A stretch of DNA of 64,000 nt from assembly GCF_014698735.1 (NCBI RefSeq), contig NZ_JACJTQ010000006.1, positions 1-64,000 on the forward strand, read 5' to 3'. This DNA comes from Anabaena catenula FACHB-362 (GTDB taxonomy: Bacteria > Cyanobacteriota > Cyanobacteriia > Cyanobacteriales > Nostocaceae). Under the pieces are notes generated by a model, which made no database searches, was not told the origin of the DNA, and saw only the letters and a program-made list of their open reading frames with translations. Shown piece after piece: positions 29,228 to 38,321 of this stretch. The position numbers and the translations under genes were made by a program. Within the stretch, counting starts at the first letter, position 1. Every line of letters starts with the position of its first letter.

Positions 29228-29902
29228 GAGGAGTTGTAGTTTGACAAACAGTTAACAAATAAATTTATGAGCCGGTTTACGGCTGTTCTCTGTATCAGCC
29301 TCAAAAAGTTGTTAAAAAACTTGGCAATACTTTAATTTTCAACGGTGAAGAAGCATGATGCTCAAATATTTTAGAAATGTTACTATTTATCAAGACTCAG
29401 CTACAATTCAAAACCCAAGAACGTATTTTGACGGTTCAACACGCGGGAATATGCCGCCTTGCCTGAAAACATCATGTTTGCTTATGTTTTCCATAGGGAA
29501 AACAGGAGGTTACATAGAATTGGTGTAGTTTTGACCAATTCACGTGATGATATTTTCGGTTTTTTAGCTTGGCTATTTTAAATAGAGAAAGATTATATAA
29601 CACAACGAACCCATAGCTGAACAGTTTTTGGAATCCTCATACTAACTTAGTATTGAAGATTTCATCTTTATAAAAACTTTAAGAAAAGACTCGTACAGTT
29701 GAAGACAAATGCACCTTAATCCCATAAAATGTGATTAACAATTGCCAAGCACCGTTGATTTAGTCGGCAATTAAGCTAAATCTTCCCAAAAAAAATCTTG
29801 AGAATATAAAGCCAGTCAGAAAAATTGATTTAACTAAACAGATAATTATTGGATATCTAGAAGTGCATAGCCTTAAAACCGTCGTCGAAAATTTGAGAAA
29901 AA
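29228..29902. other. Long upstream region of the 190-aa gene
   Basis: 675 bases without a recognised gene, RNA or repeat array. The extent suggests a long regulatory region or 5' leader for the gene at 29903. No NtcA-type GTA-N8-TAC site was found with confidence. Confidence 0.4.
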
Positions 29903-30475
29903 ATGGATAGCGAACAACGCCGACGCTATCAGACCGCTATGGTATCAACTTCTTGCTCTGAAACTGGTTTCGTGGATAAGCTTACCATGGGAGATGGAAT
30001 TGAGCTATGGCAATGCCCCCCGCAGGCATCGCACAGATCTGACATTCTTGCGTCGCTCCATAGCGGAAAAGTTTTCATAGTTAATAGTCGAAGACGGAAT
30101 GGGTTAATAGTCTTTAAAGGCTACCATGCAGAGTTCGCTGGGCCGGGAGCAGTAGTAGGTGGGGATTATGATAAAGATTGCCAATGTGTACTACCTATCG
30201 GCAATCTGTCGTTGTTAACTCCTGAATCTCATGAAGATCGTCAAAAAGCTTACTTGATTAGGCGACAATGGATTCGCTTGATTAAACAAATTACGGAAAA
30301 CTCAGTTTCTGGAGAGCGAGTCCAAAAAATTATTGATCAATTTGAACAGTATTTTCCGCCAGAAATAGTTGCTGATCTACCAGATGTAGCCTTTGCTATG
30401 TTAGTAGGTGTGCTGCCGCAAACGGTAGCGATAGTGCGTCGTTTGGGCAGTGATGGAGACGGCTATTTTAATTAA
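29903..30475 (+). CDS. Unknown protein with CRP-like helix-turn-helix end
   Basis: 190 residues; I do not recognise the family. The C-terminal stretch DVAFAMLVGVLPQTVAIVRRL (about 160-180, in overlapping short pieces) has the spacing of a CRP/FNR-type helix-turn-helix, while the N-terminal part (about 25-110) is rich in beta-prone segments and may be a sensor or dimer domain. No cyclic-nucleotide-binding motif is obvious. Met13 (29939) is an alternative start. It lies alone, tail to tail with hisC and preceded by a 675-base gap. A transcriptional regulator is my guess only. Confidence 0.6.
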   Translation: MDSEQRRRYQTAMVSTSCSETGFVDKLTMGDGIELWQCPPQASHRSDILASLHSGKVFIVNSRRRNGLIVFKGYHAEFAGPGAVVGGDYDKDCQCVLPIGNLSLLTPESHEDRQKAYLIRRQWIRLIKQITENSVSGERVQKIIDQFEQYFPPEIVADLPDVAFAMLVGVLPQTVAIVRRLGSDGDGYFN

Positions 30476-30481
30476 GAATAG

Positions 30482-31627
30482 TTAACCCAGAGTTGCTAAA
30501 GCAGTTTGTAATCGGTTTAGGGTATGAGTGTTTTCTGTGGGTGTTCCTACAGTAATTCGCAATCCCCCAGGAAGTAATCTCACAAGAGTTCCTTGATTTC
30601 TGAGTGTTTGGTGGAGACGAGTTAAAGCAGTATCTGCTGGGTGAGAAGCATTTGGTTTGAGACGCAGGTAAATAAAGTTAGTCTCGCTGGCTGTAATTTC
30701 TAATGCTGGATGTTGCGATAAAGCAGTGATGAGTTTACTTCGTTCACTTAGGGTTTGGGGAATTGACTCCAGCAAAATTTGGCGATTTTGTAAAGCAACT
30801 AAGGCAGCAGCAAGGGAAAAACTGGGGAGATTGTAGGGAAGACGGACTTTTTCTAATATAGCGATCGCATCTGGATTCCCTACACAATAGCCAACACGCA
30901 TAGCTGCTAACCGAAAAGCTTTGGAAAAAGTCCGCAGCACTATCCAATTCGGACGTTGTACTAATTCCCCAACTAAGGTAGTTTGGCTAAATTCAAAGTA
31001 AGCTTCATCGATGACTACCAAAATTTCTTCTGGTAGACTTCTTAACCATGCTAATTCAGCCGCAGTTAAGCAATTGGCGGTAGGAGAATTGGGATGAACG
31101 ACGAAAACTGCCCGAATGGGGGGATTTTGAGTGGCTTCAAGGGCTGATTGTGCTGCTTTTAAGTCTATTTCAAAATTGCTGGCATCTCTATCCACCGTTA
31201 CCACAGGAATGCCCAGGGTTTGCGCCAAAATCGCATACATGGAAAAAGTGGGGTTGGCAACTAAAATAGAGCCTTCTGAGCCTAAACAGGTGGCAATCAA
31301 TAAAGAACGGATGAGTTCATCTGAACCATTACCGACGGAAATATTCGCAGCAGTGATAACAGAGGATGAAAGATTAGCTGACTCATTGACATATTCGGCG
31401 ATCGCATCTTTGAGTGTCTCATGTCCACCATCAGGGTAACGATTGCTTTCAATCACTTGTTGAAAAGTCCATGCCAGCTTTTCTTTAATCTCCACTGGTA
31501 AATCGTAAGGACTTTCATTGGTATCCAGCCGATCAAATTGGATGGCGACTGGTTCGGCTGTATCGCTGCTGGGGTGGGGTTTATAGGCAGTAAATTGGGC
31601 TAAATCTGAACGAATGAAGGGAAGCAT
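30482..31627 (-). CDS. hisC: Histidinol-phosphate aminotransferase
   Basis: PLP enzyme of histidine biosynthesis, converting imidazole-acetol phosphate to histidinol phosphate. 381 residues from [19 protein letters not shown] at 31627. An in-frame ATG at 31783 would add 52 residues, but these are a translation of the AATTGGT tandem repeats and are rejected. [11 protein letters not shown], the DEAYFEF segment and the PLP-lysine motif [16 protein letters not shown] are typical of HisC. A heptanucleotide repeat lies immediately upstream, where the promoter or leader should be. Confidence 0.93.
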   Translation of the reverse strand: MLPFIRSDLAQFTAYKPHPSSDTAEPVAIQFDRLDTNESPYDLPVEIKEKLAWTFQQVIESNRYPDGGHETLKDAIAEYVNESANLSSSVITAANISVGNGSDELIRSLLIATCLGSEGSILVANPTFSMYAILAQTLGIPVVTVDRDASNFEIDLKAAQSALEATQNPPIRAVFVVHPNSPTANCLTAAELAWLRSLPEEILVVIDEAYFEFSQTTLVGELVQRPNWIVLRTFSKAFRLAAMRVGYCVGNPDAIAILEKVRLPYNLPSFSLAAALVALQNRQILLESIPQTLSERSKLITALSQHPALEITASETNFIYLRLKPNASHPADTALTRLHQTLRNQGTLVRLLPGGLRITVGTPTENTHTLNRLQTALATLG

Positions 31628-31628
31628 A

Positions 31629-31712
31629 ATTGGTAATTGGTGATTGGTAATTGGTAATTGGTGATTGGTAATTGGTAATTGGTAATTGGTAATTGGTGAT
31701 TGGTAATTGGTA
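31629..31712. repeat. Heptanucleotide tandem repeat (AATTGGT/GATTGGT)n
   Basis: About eleven copies of a 7-base unit alternating AATTGGT and GATTGGT between hisC and the esterase gene. It is open in the hisC frame and so creates a false N-terminal extension. Confidence 0.9.
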
Positions 31713-31737
31713 AAAAGTATTACCCAGTCTCTATTTC

Positions 31738-32388
31738 CTAATCTCCAATCCCTAGGTGACAAAATGAGTGAATCGCCTGCCAAATTTCGGTGCTGACGTT
31801 TCCCAAAGCGTGATCGCTATCTAGTTCTACTAATTTTACCCAAGGACGGGAACTCGCAAATTCACGACTAGCGGTAATGGGAATAACTTCATCTTCTGTA
31901 CCATGCAGAATCAATGTGGGAATTGAACGTTGGAGATTTTTTTCTAAATATTGGGCAGCATCTGTGACAAAATTGTAACTTAGAGGTAATTCTCGTCCTT
32001 CCCCATAGTGATGTACTAAGAAATATTGTTCTTGTTGCCAACGTTTTAAAGCTTCTTCTCCTAACTTAGGCAACCAATGAGATAAAAACCCAAAAGCTGG
32101 TGCTAATAAAACTAAGCGTTGCACTTGTGGGTATTTTTCCCCTAAATGAGCAGATGTCAAACCACCTAAACTAGAACCAATCAGGGTTACAGGTGCAGAA
32201 TCATCACTGAATTCAGCAGCAACTTGATTTACCTGACGGGTAATTGTTAAATGGGAAAAATCGCCGGCATTTAAATCGGGAATTTTCAGCTTGATGTGAA
32301 TTTGGGTAAAGTGATCGCGGATATCCTGAGCTTTAGTAGATTTAGGGCTGGAAGCAAAGCCGTGAATATAAATAAAAGAATTTAACAT
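31738..32388 (-). CDS. YqiA/YcfP-family alpha/beta hydrolase (esterase)
   Basis: 216 residues. Opens [17 protein letters not shown], a YqiA-type oxyanion region; the nucleophile elbow is [11 protein letters not shown]; late [14 protein letters not shown] and SDHALG carry the expected Asp and His. Small soluble esterase, substrate unknown. It lies upstream of hisC on the same strand, separated by tandem repeats. Confidence 0.88.
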   Translation of the reverse strand: MLNSFIYIHGFASSPKSTKAQDIRDHFTQIHIKLKIPDLNAGDFSHLTITRQVNQVAAEFSDDSAPVTLIGSSLGGLTSAHLGEKYPQVQRLVLLAPAFGFLSHWLPKLGEEALKRWQQEQYFLVHHYGEGRELPLSYNFVTDAAQYLEKNLQRSIPTLILHGTEDEVIPITASREFASSRPWVKLVELDSDHALGNVSTEIWQAIHSFCHLGIGD

Positions 32389-32639
32389 ATGATAATCAAA
32401 CCCTTGGGGGAATTACAGCAGAATTCAGGAGTCAGGAGTCAGGAGTAAAACTGGCTTGCTGTCTAGGTTTCAATTTTGATTCTGTACCTCATTGATCTGC
32501 AATCTGCTATAAAAATTAAGAATTAAAAATTAAAAATTAACATCCCCATAAATATATTTAGGGGCTTGAAACCCAGTATTCGGGCAGGATTTCACAACTG
32601 TTCCCTGTTCCCTATTCCCTCCCCGAAGGACTTGATCTG

Positions 32640-33458
32640 CTAATGACTAATCCAATCACTCCAACTCCCAGCATAAAGTTTACCTGTAGAAATTCCCGCA
32701 ATTTCTAAAGACAGTAAATTCACACAAGCAGTAACACCAGAACCACAATAAACTAAAATTTCCTTAGCTGTTTCTAGCTGTTCCCACCTTTGACGCTGTT
32801 CTAACTGGGGAAGTAAACAGCCATTCGCGTCGGTGACTTCTTGCCAAGGATAGTTGACAGCACCGGGAATATGACCGGCAATTTTATCAATTGGTTCTCG
32901 TTCGCCTCGATAGCGATCGCTCTCTCTTGAATCTACCAAAACTACATCTGGACGATCTTTGCGATTTTTTACATAAGTATAATCTACAACTTTTTGCGCT
33001 TGTAATTGCGGGACAAATGTCCCCATTCCAGATTCTGGAATCACTTCAGAAACTGGATAACCAGCTTTTTGCCAGCCAGCAAAACCACCATCTAGAACAG
33101 CTACTTGCTCATGTCCTAAATACCGTAATAACCACCATAAACGAGACGCAAACGCAAACCGAGAATCATCATAGGCGACTACCAGAGTTTTTTGGTAATT
33201 AACTCCGATTTGCGCTAATTTATCAGCTAAATCATTGATATTAGGTAAAGGATGTCTTCCCCCATGTTCTGCCACAGGACTAGATAAATCTTGATTTAAA
33301 TCTAAATAATAAGATCCTGCTATGTGACTTTCTTGATATTGCTTTTTTCCCAGTTGCGAATCAGCCAGAGAAAAGCGACAATCGACAATTACAACTTGGG
33401 AATCGTTAAGATGTTCAAATAACCATTTGGGAGAAACAACAACTGTGGTAGGAGTCAT
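32640..33458 (-). CDS. Sulfurtransferase (two-domain rhodanese, thiosulfate/3-mercaptopyruvate type)
   Basis: 272 residues forming two rhodanese domains: an inactive N-terminal copy (about 8-125; VVIVDCRFSLADSQLGKKQY) and an active C-terminal one (about 150-272). The active-site loop reads YCGSGVTA, with the catalytic Cys; CGSG(V/T)TA is typical of the SseA-type enzyme. It transfers sulfur to cyanide or other acceptors. Divergent from the MnmC-like gene, from which it is separated by only 24 bases, so their promoters overlap. Confidence 0.9.
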   Translation of the reverse strand: MTPTTVVVSPKWLFEHLNDSQVVIVDCRFSLADSQLGKKQYQESHIAGSYYLDLNQDLSSPVAEHGGRHPLPNINDLADKLAQIGVNYQKTLVVAYDDSRFAFASRLWWLLRYLGHEQVAVLDGGFAGWQKAGYPVSEVIPESGMGTFVPQLQAQKVVDYTYVKNRKDRPDVVLVDSRESDRYRGEREPIDKIAGHIPGAVNYPWQEVTDANGCLLPQLEQRQRWEQLETAKEILVYCGSGVTACVNLLSLEIAGISTGKLYAGSWSDWISH

Positions 33459-33482
33459 TAGTTATTAATTTAGTTTAGTATT

Positions 33483-34397
33483 ATGAACAAAATGTCATAT
33501 TCAGATAATTTTACACCCCAACAAACACAAGATGGTTCTTTTACCTTCTTTTCCGAAGAATTTGACGAGGCTTTTCATAGCCATTATGGAGCTAGACAAG
33601 AGAGTTATTTGAAGTTTGCACTTCCTACTCAAGTGCAGAAAGCAGCCGGAAATGGAATAGTCAGGATTTTAGATGTTTGTTATGGTCTAGGATACAACAC
33701 AGCCGCAGCGTTACAAGTGATTTGGGAAGCAAATCCCATTTGTTATGTTGAAGTCATTGGTTTAGAACTAAATCCAGAAGTCCCAAAAGCAGCCATTAAC
33801 CAGCGTATATTCTATGATTGGGACTACGAGTTTAGACAAATCTTGACCGAACTAGCTTTTGGTCATCAATCTTATACAGAACGCTTGAAAGCAAAGTTAC
33901 TCATAGGTGATGCTAGAGAATCAATTCAGCTATTACATCAGTCAGGTTTTCAAGCTGATGCTATTTTTCTCGATCCCTTTTCACCACCGCATTGTCCACA
34001 ATTATGGACTGTGGAATTTATACAAAAAGTCGCCTTGTGTTTACATCAAAATGGCTTACTAGCGACTTATTCCTGTGCTGCGGCTGTACGCACTGCACTT
34101 TTAGCAGCAGGCTTAGTCATAGGTTCTACCACACCCATAGGAAGACAGACACCTGGTACTATAGCCGGATATCCAAGAGATGAGTCGGTGGATAATTGGG
34201 AAGATGAGGAGGAAGAAATTCGTCCTATTCCCCCTATTTCAGAAGAGGAAAAAGAACATTTACAAACTCGTGCGGCTATTCCTTACCGTGATCCCCAATT
34301 GAGGGATGCTGCGGAAGTTATAATCATGCGACGACAACAAGAACAACAAGCCTCTATTTTAGAAACTAGCTCTCAATGGAAAAAAAGGTGGAGTTAA
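33483..34397 (+). CDS. MnmC-like tRNA-modification methyltransferase
   Basis: 304 residues. FFSEEFDEAFHSHYGARQES and the SAM-binding ILDVCYGLGYNTAAAL match the methyltransferase half of MnmC; IFLDPFSPPHCPQLW supplies the catalytic-region text. The FAD oxidoreductase half of enterobacterial MnmC is absent, as is usual outside proteobacteria. It probably performs the last step of mnm5(s2)U formation at tRNA wobble positions. A C-terminal extension rich in Glu follows. Confidence 0.85.
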   Translation: MNKMSYSDNFTPQQTQDGSFTFFSEEFDEAFHSHYGARQESYLKFALPTQVQKAAGNGIVRILDVCYGLGYNTAAALQVIWEANPICYVEVIGLELNPEVPKAAINQRIFYDWDYEFRQILTELAFGHQSYTERLKAKLLIGDARESIQLLHQSGFQADAIFLDPFSPPHCPQLWTVEFIQKVALCLHQNGLLATYSCAAAVRTALLAAGLVIGSTTPIGRQTPGTIAGYPRDESVDNWEDEEEEIRPIPPISEEEKEHLQTRAAIPYRDPQLRDAAEVIIMRRQQEQQASILETSSQWKKRWS

Positions 34398-34467
34398 CTG
34401 ATATGATTTGAGCTTGAATATCAAAATACTAAAAATATTCATCATTGAAATTTACTGATACTTAATT

Positions 34468-35823
34468 ATGGTTGTTGTAGCAATTCTCGCGGCAGGAAAA
34501 GGCACAAGAATGAAATCAAACCTGCCTAAAGTTTTACATTCTTTAGGTGGAAAATCTTTAGTTGAGAGAGTTATTGAAAGCGTCGAACCCCTTTCACCTG
34601 AACGGAAGCTAGTAATTGTTGGATATCAGTCCCAGGAAGTGAAAACTGCGATGGCGGAAATTCCTGGTTTGGAGTTTGTGGAACAGACTTTACAATTAGG
34701 TACAGGTCATGCTATCCAACAATTACTTCCGCATTTGGAAGGTTATACTGGGGATTTGCTGATTTTGAATGGTGATGTACCTTTGTTGCGTACAGAAACT
34801 CTGAAAAACCTGTTACAAACCCACCAAGAAAATCAAAATTCCTGTACTATTCTCTCTGCACAGTTATCAAATCCCCAAGGTTACGGAAGAGTTTTTCGTG
34901 ATAGTAACGGTATTGTGCAGAAAATAGTTGAAGATAAAGATTGCACTTCTAACCAAAGAGAAAATAACCGCGTTAATGCTGGTATTTACTGTTTTCGTTG
35001 GCCAGATTTAGCAAAGTTTTTGCCTCATTTAGCAGCAAATAATGCCCAGAAAGAATATTATCTCACAGATGCCGTTACTGAAGTGGGAAAAGTAATGGCT
35101 GTAGATGTGGAAGATTACCAAGAAATTTTAGGAATTAATGACAGATTACAATTAGCCACAGCTAACGATATTTTGCAAAGACGCATTAAGGAAAAATGGC
35201 TTTTAGCTGGTGTAACGCTAATTGATCCTGCAAGTATTACCATTGATGAAACAGTGGAATTACAACCAGATGTGATTATTGAACCGCAAACGCACCTGCG
35301 CGGTAAAACTGTGATTCAGTCAGGTAGTCGCATTGGCCCTGGTAGTTTAATTGAAAATAGCGAATTGGGTCAAAATGTGACTGTGCAGTATTCTGTAGTC
35401 ACAGATAGCGTTGTACAAGCAGAAACTCGCATTGGTCCCTATGCTCATTTGCGTGGTCATGCTGAGGTGGGTGCTGGTTGTCGAATTGGTAATTTTGTCG
35501 AGTTGAAGAATACCCAATTAGGCGATCGCACTAATGTAGCGCATTTATCCTATTTAGGCGATACTACAACCGGAACTCAGGTAAATATTGGTGCGGGGAC
35601 AATTACCGCAAACTACGACGGAGTAAAGAAACATAGAACTAAAATAGGCGATCGCACCAAAACCGGTTCTAATAGTGTGTTAGTTGCACCTATTACTGTG
35701 GGAAATGATGTTTATATTGCCGCAGGTTCCACAGTAACAGAAGACGTAGAAAACGATGCTTTAGTAATTGCGCGAAGTCGTCAGGTAGTTAAACCAGGTT
35801 GGCGGAAAAAAACAGAAAATTAA
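34468..35823 (+). CDS. glmU: Bifunctional UDP-GlcNAc pyrophosphorylase / glucosamine-1-phosphate acetyltransferase
   Basis: Makes UDP-N-acetylglucosamine for cell wall synthesis. 451 residues: uridylyltransferase domain with LAAGKGTRM at 8-16 and QLGTGHAI, then a left-handed beta-helix of hexapeptide repeats with the acetyltransferase text [10 protein letters not shown] and AHLSYLGD. The length is normal. Preceded by the MnmC-like gene on the same strand with a 70-base gap. Confidence 0.97.
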   Translation: MVVVAILAAGKGTRMKSNLPKVLHSLGGKSLVERVIESVEPLSPERKLVIVGYQSQEVKTAMAEIPGLEFVEQTLQLGTGHAIQQLLPHLEGYTGDLLILNGDVPLLRTETLKNLLQTHQENQNSCTILSAQLSNPQGYGRVFRDSNGIVQKIVEDKDCTSNQRENNRVNAGIYCFRWPDLAKFLPHLAANNAQKEYYLTDAVTEVGKVMAVDVEDYQEILGINDRLQLATANDILQRRIKEKWLLAGVTLIDPASITIDETVELQPDVIIEPQTHLRGKTVIQSGSRIGPGSLIENSELGQNVTVQYSVVTDSVVQAETRIGPYAHLRGHAEVGAGCRIGNFVELKNTQLGDRTNVAHLSYLGDTTTGTQVNIGAGTITANYDGVKKHRTKIGDRTKTGSNSVLVAPITVGNDVYIAAGSTVTEDVENDALVIARSRQVVKPGWRKKTEN

Positions 35824-35960
35824 TATTTTTTGAGGTGCGTTCCCAACGCACCGCAAATGTCACTATTGAATCCTCAACTCCTGCTAATTGGAAAAGTATT
35901 GACAAGCAAGTTTTCAAAATCACTATAGCAAGACGGACGTAACAGAAATAAGTTGCTTTT

Positions 35961-36296
35961 TTACAGATATTCCACTCTACCCTTCATCTCCTCAAGGGTA
36001 GCGACTTCATAAAGCAAGATGAGCATCCGAATGATGTAACCAATTGATTTTGTATCTTTACGACAATAAACAATGCCACTATGATCAATTCCTTGATGAT
36101 TGAGAATCAGAAAATCATCATCGTGTGTAACTAGCACGCGAGACTGTTCCTTAGCAAAATCCAACTGCACTCTATCACTCTTTGCTAAAAGATTAGCCCC
36201 CTGTGTAGTCGTCACGTCAATACCAGCCTGTCTCAAAGCTAAAGCAATATCAGGATCAACATTTTCATCAAGGTGGAATTGAATGCGTTTAGGCAT
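35961..36296 (-). CDS. DUF5615 PIN-like protein (toxin-like partner)
   Basis: 111 residues. FHLDENVDPDIALALRQAGIDV, LVTHDDDFL and the acidic pattern (Asp/Glu at the N-terminus, DDD in the middle) are those of the DUF5615 PIN-like nuclease group. It overlaps the DUF433 gene by 8 bases, the usual order antitoxin-like then toxin-like. Predicted RNase-type toxin; activity in such pairs is inferred rather than shown here. Confidence 0.85.
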   Translation of the reverse strand: MPKRIQFHLDENVDPDIALALRQAGIDVTTTQGANLLAKSDRVQLDFAKEQSRVLVTHDDDFLILNHQGIDHSGIVYCRKDTKSIGYIIRMLILLYEVATLEEMKGRVEYL

Positions 36297-36603
36297 ATTT
36301 TCTCATGGCATCAAGTTTTTCCTGTAACAGCGAAGGACTGTTGAGACGTTCGGCTTCAGCATAAGTTTCTGCGTCAGTAATTTGCTGGTCAATTTCTTGC
36401 CGATGCTCATAGTAAAATGCTATAGCTACATGAACTGATGCTAGTGAAAGCTGATATTTACCGGCAATTTCTTCTAAAGAATGCCCCATGCGGAGATACA
36501 TAATGGCAACATCTGCGACTGTAATTCTTGTTCCAGTAATACGTGGCTTACCACTACGAATTCCAGGAGTGACTTCAATATAGTTGTCCAAGTTGTTTTC
36601 CAT
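36289..36603 (-). CDS. DUF433 protein (antitoxin-like partner)
   Basis: 104 residues. GIRSGKPRITGTRITVADVAI is the DUF433 hallmark, followed by an HTH-like segment (LEEIAGKYQLSLASVHVAI). DUF433 proteins are the putative antitoxin/DNA-binding partner of DUF5615 proteins. Start ATG at 36603; the downstream gene overlaps by 8 bases. Confidence 0.87.
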   Translation of the reverse strand: MENNLDNYIEVTPGIRSGKPRITGTRITVADVAIMYLRMGHSLEEIAGKYQLSLASVHVAIAFYYEHRQEIDQQITDAETYAEAERLNSPSLLQEKLDAMRKYA

Positions 36604-36913
36604 AAATGTTTTTATTTAGCAACTAGCCTTAGTTTAACCAACTCCTATACTTGTTGCTGTATTGGTTAATTTTTCACCGTCGGAAGTTTCGTAGAGTGGG
36701 ATAAGCCACGGGCGGGCAGGACTTGTACTGAGCTTGTCGAAGTATGCCCACCCCACAAACTTTTGTTCGCAAAGCGTTACGTAGCAAAGGTTGACGAACT
36801 AGAAATCTTGCAGACACTATAAATTGATTCAAAAATAACCAATTCCCACCTCAAAAAACCTCCGCGAACCTCTGCGCTAACCTCAGCGTCCCTCCGCGTT
36901 AAAAAAATCCTCC
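36604..36913. repeat. Intergenic region with dispersed repeats
   Basis: 310 bases. ACTTGTACTGAGCTTGTCGAAGTA (about 36729-36752) belongs to a widespread palindromic repeat type, and CCTCTGCGCTAACCTCAGCG-like text (about 36859-36900) is another dispersed repeat of Nostoc-group genomes. No gene seen. Confidence 0.6.
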
Positions 36914-37867
36914 TCAACAATAACCGATCAACTCGCCATCATTCCATTCCAAAGTATCGCCAATAGTGTCACCATTGTGATAGGCAGCAAGTAAGATTTC
37001 GCTGGTTTTACCCCATGATATAGCTCCAGTGGCATCAAGAGCGATCGCACCCAAATCCCGTGCATTCTTACTAGCTTCGGTAAATGAACGCAACATAGCC
37101 TCTTGTAAAGACATTCCATCACTAACACGGATGACAATCTTAGCTGCTAAACACTCATCAATGATATCTTCGCCAATGCCAGTACAGCTGACACCAGCAT
37201 AACTTGTAGCATAATTACCAGCAGGCATAGCGGAATCACTGACTCGCCCAATGCGCTCAAAGCCTTTACCACCAGTGGAAGTACCAGCTGCTAATTTGCC
37301 ATAGCCATCTAAAGCCACGACACCAATTGTACCCCGTCCCGCATTACAGCTTTCTGCTAGTTCTGGTTCAGCGACTACCCCAGCCATCGTGCTTTTAAAG
37401 TTATCCTGGCGTTCTTGTATCCACTCTTGCAAGCGTAAATCAGTTAAACCATTGTAGGTAGGAACTTGCAACTCCCGCGATAACTCCAATGAACCGTGAT
37501 CAGATAAAACCCGATCTGGGGAGGTTTGTAAAAATTGCGCCAACTCAATCGGGTTTTTTACCCGTGAAACATTAATTACACCACTAAAACGCCCTGATGT
37601 ACCATCCATCAGCGAAGCACTCATGCGAATTTGCCCATCAGATTGGAGTACCGAACCAGTACCAGCATTAAAACGGGGATTATCTTCCAACATTTGGCAA
37701 CCGCGCACCACGGCTTCTGAGGCTGTAGCACCTGCTAAGAGCAGAGAATAGACCTCTTCAATTACAGTATAGAGCGATCGCCTTACAGCCTCTATTCCTC
37801 CCTTCCCTTGGAGAGAACTACCAGCCCCACCATGAATAATTAATTTAGGTTTTACTTGTAAAGTCAT
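36914..37867 (-). CDS. Isoaspartyl peptidase / plant-type L-asparaginase
   Basis: 317-residue Ntn hydrolase that removes beta-aspartyl residues and hydrolyses asparagine. IIHGGAGSS opens the protein; the autoproteolysis site is GRGTIGVVA, with Thr as new N-terminal nucleophile (about residue 181), followed by GTSTGG. Expected to self-cleave into two subunits. In cyanobacteria such enzymes help degrade cyanophycin dipeptides (beta-Asp-Arg), a plausible role here. Upstream of DUF2256 gene order: DUF2256 then this gene, 20-base gap, likely one transcript. Confidence 0.93.
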   Translation of the reverse strand: MTLQVKPKLIIHGGAGSSLQGKGGIEAVRRSLYTVIEEVYSLLLAGATASEAVVRGCQMLEDNPRFNAGTGSVLQSDGQIRMSASLMDGTSGRFSGVINVSRVKNPIELAQFLQTSPDRVLSDHGSLELSRELQVPTYNGLTDLRLQEWIQERQDNFKSTMAGVVAEPELAESCNAGRGTIGVVALDGYGKLAAGTSTGGKGFERIGRVSDSAMPAGNYATSYAGVSCTGIGEDIIDECLAAKIVIRVSDGMSLQEAMLRSFTEASKNARDLGAIALDATGAISWGKTSEILLAAYHNGDTIGDTLEWNDGELIGYC

Positions 37868-37887
37868 TTAATTGCGTTTGTCTAGTT

Positions 37888-38058
37888 TTAACTTTGATTC
37901 GTTTCATTTTTAGCCTGAGAACGACGACGACGGCAACGTTCAGAGCAATATTTCACTTCGTCCCAACAATCTTCCCATTTTTTGCGCCAACTAAAGGGAC
38001 GTTGACAGACTACACAGATTTTTTCAGGCAGATTAGATTTAGCAATATTACGTGCCAT
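37888..38058 (-). CDS. DUF2256 small zinc-ribbon-like protein
   Basis: 56 residues from the ATG at 38058; a longer frame from 38097 reads through repeat sequence and is rejected. The text [20 protein letters not shown] then [10 protein letters not shown], with four cysteines in CxxC pairs, is the DUF2256 signature. Function unknown; it lies just upstream of the isoaspartyl peptidase gene on the same strand. Confidence 0.88.
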   Translation of the reverse strand: MARNIAKSNLPEKICVVCQRPFSWRKKWEDCWDEVKYCSERCRRRRSQAKNETNQS

Positions 38059-38321
38059 ATTTAGAGTTTGTTGTGAAAGGAAGAGAAGAGGAGACACGGG
38101 GATGGGGAGACACGGGGACGCGGAGATTCATTTGTAGCTTGAATTAAGTGAAATGAATTTAATTTTGTCCAACTAAGTCGGTAGGCAGAATAAAACCAAA
38201 CTGTGTAAAGAAAAGTAAACAAGGCTAAAACCCTTTCTCCCCCTGCACCCTGCACCCTGCCCCCTGCCTTATCCCAACGACAATTTTTAACGCCAAGCTA
38301 CTTACTTATTAATTAGCACTC

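Noticed and set aside
29440-29480. Further Y-hairpin copy (CCTTGCCTGAAAA near 29457)
   Set aside because: Only the 5' arm is present; there is no AGGCCGA partner, no GAGGGTTATCG, and no tRNA-like flanks.
31630-31783. Longer hisC starting at 31783
   Set aside because: The added residues ([14 protein letters not shown]...) are translation of heptanucleotide tandem repeats.
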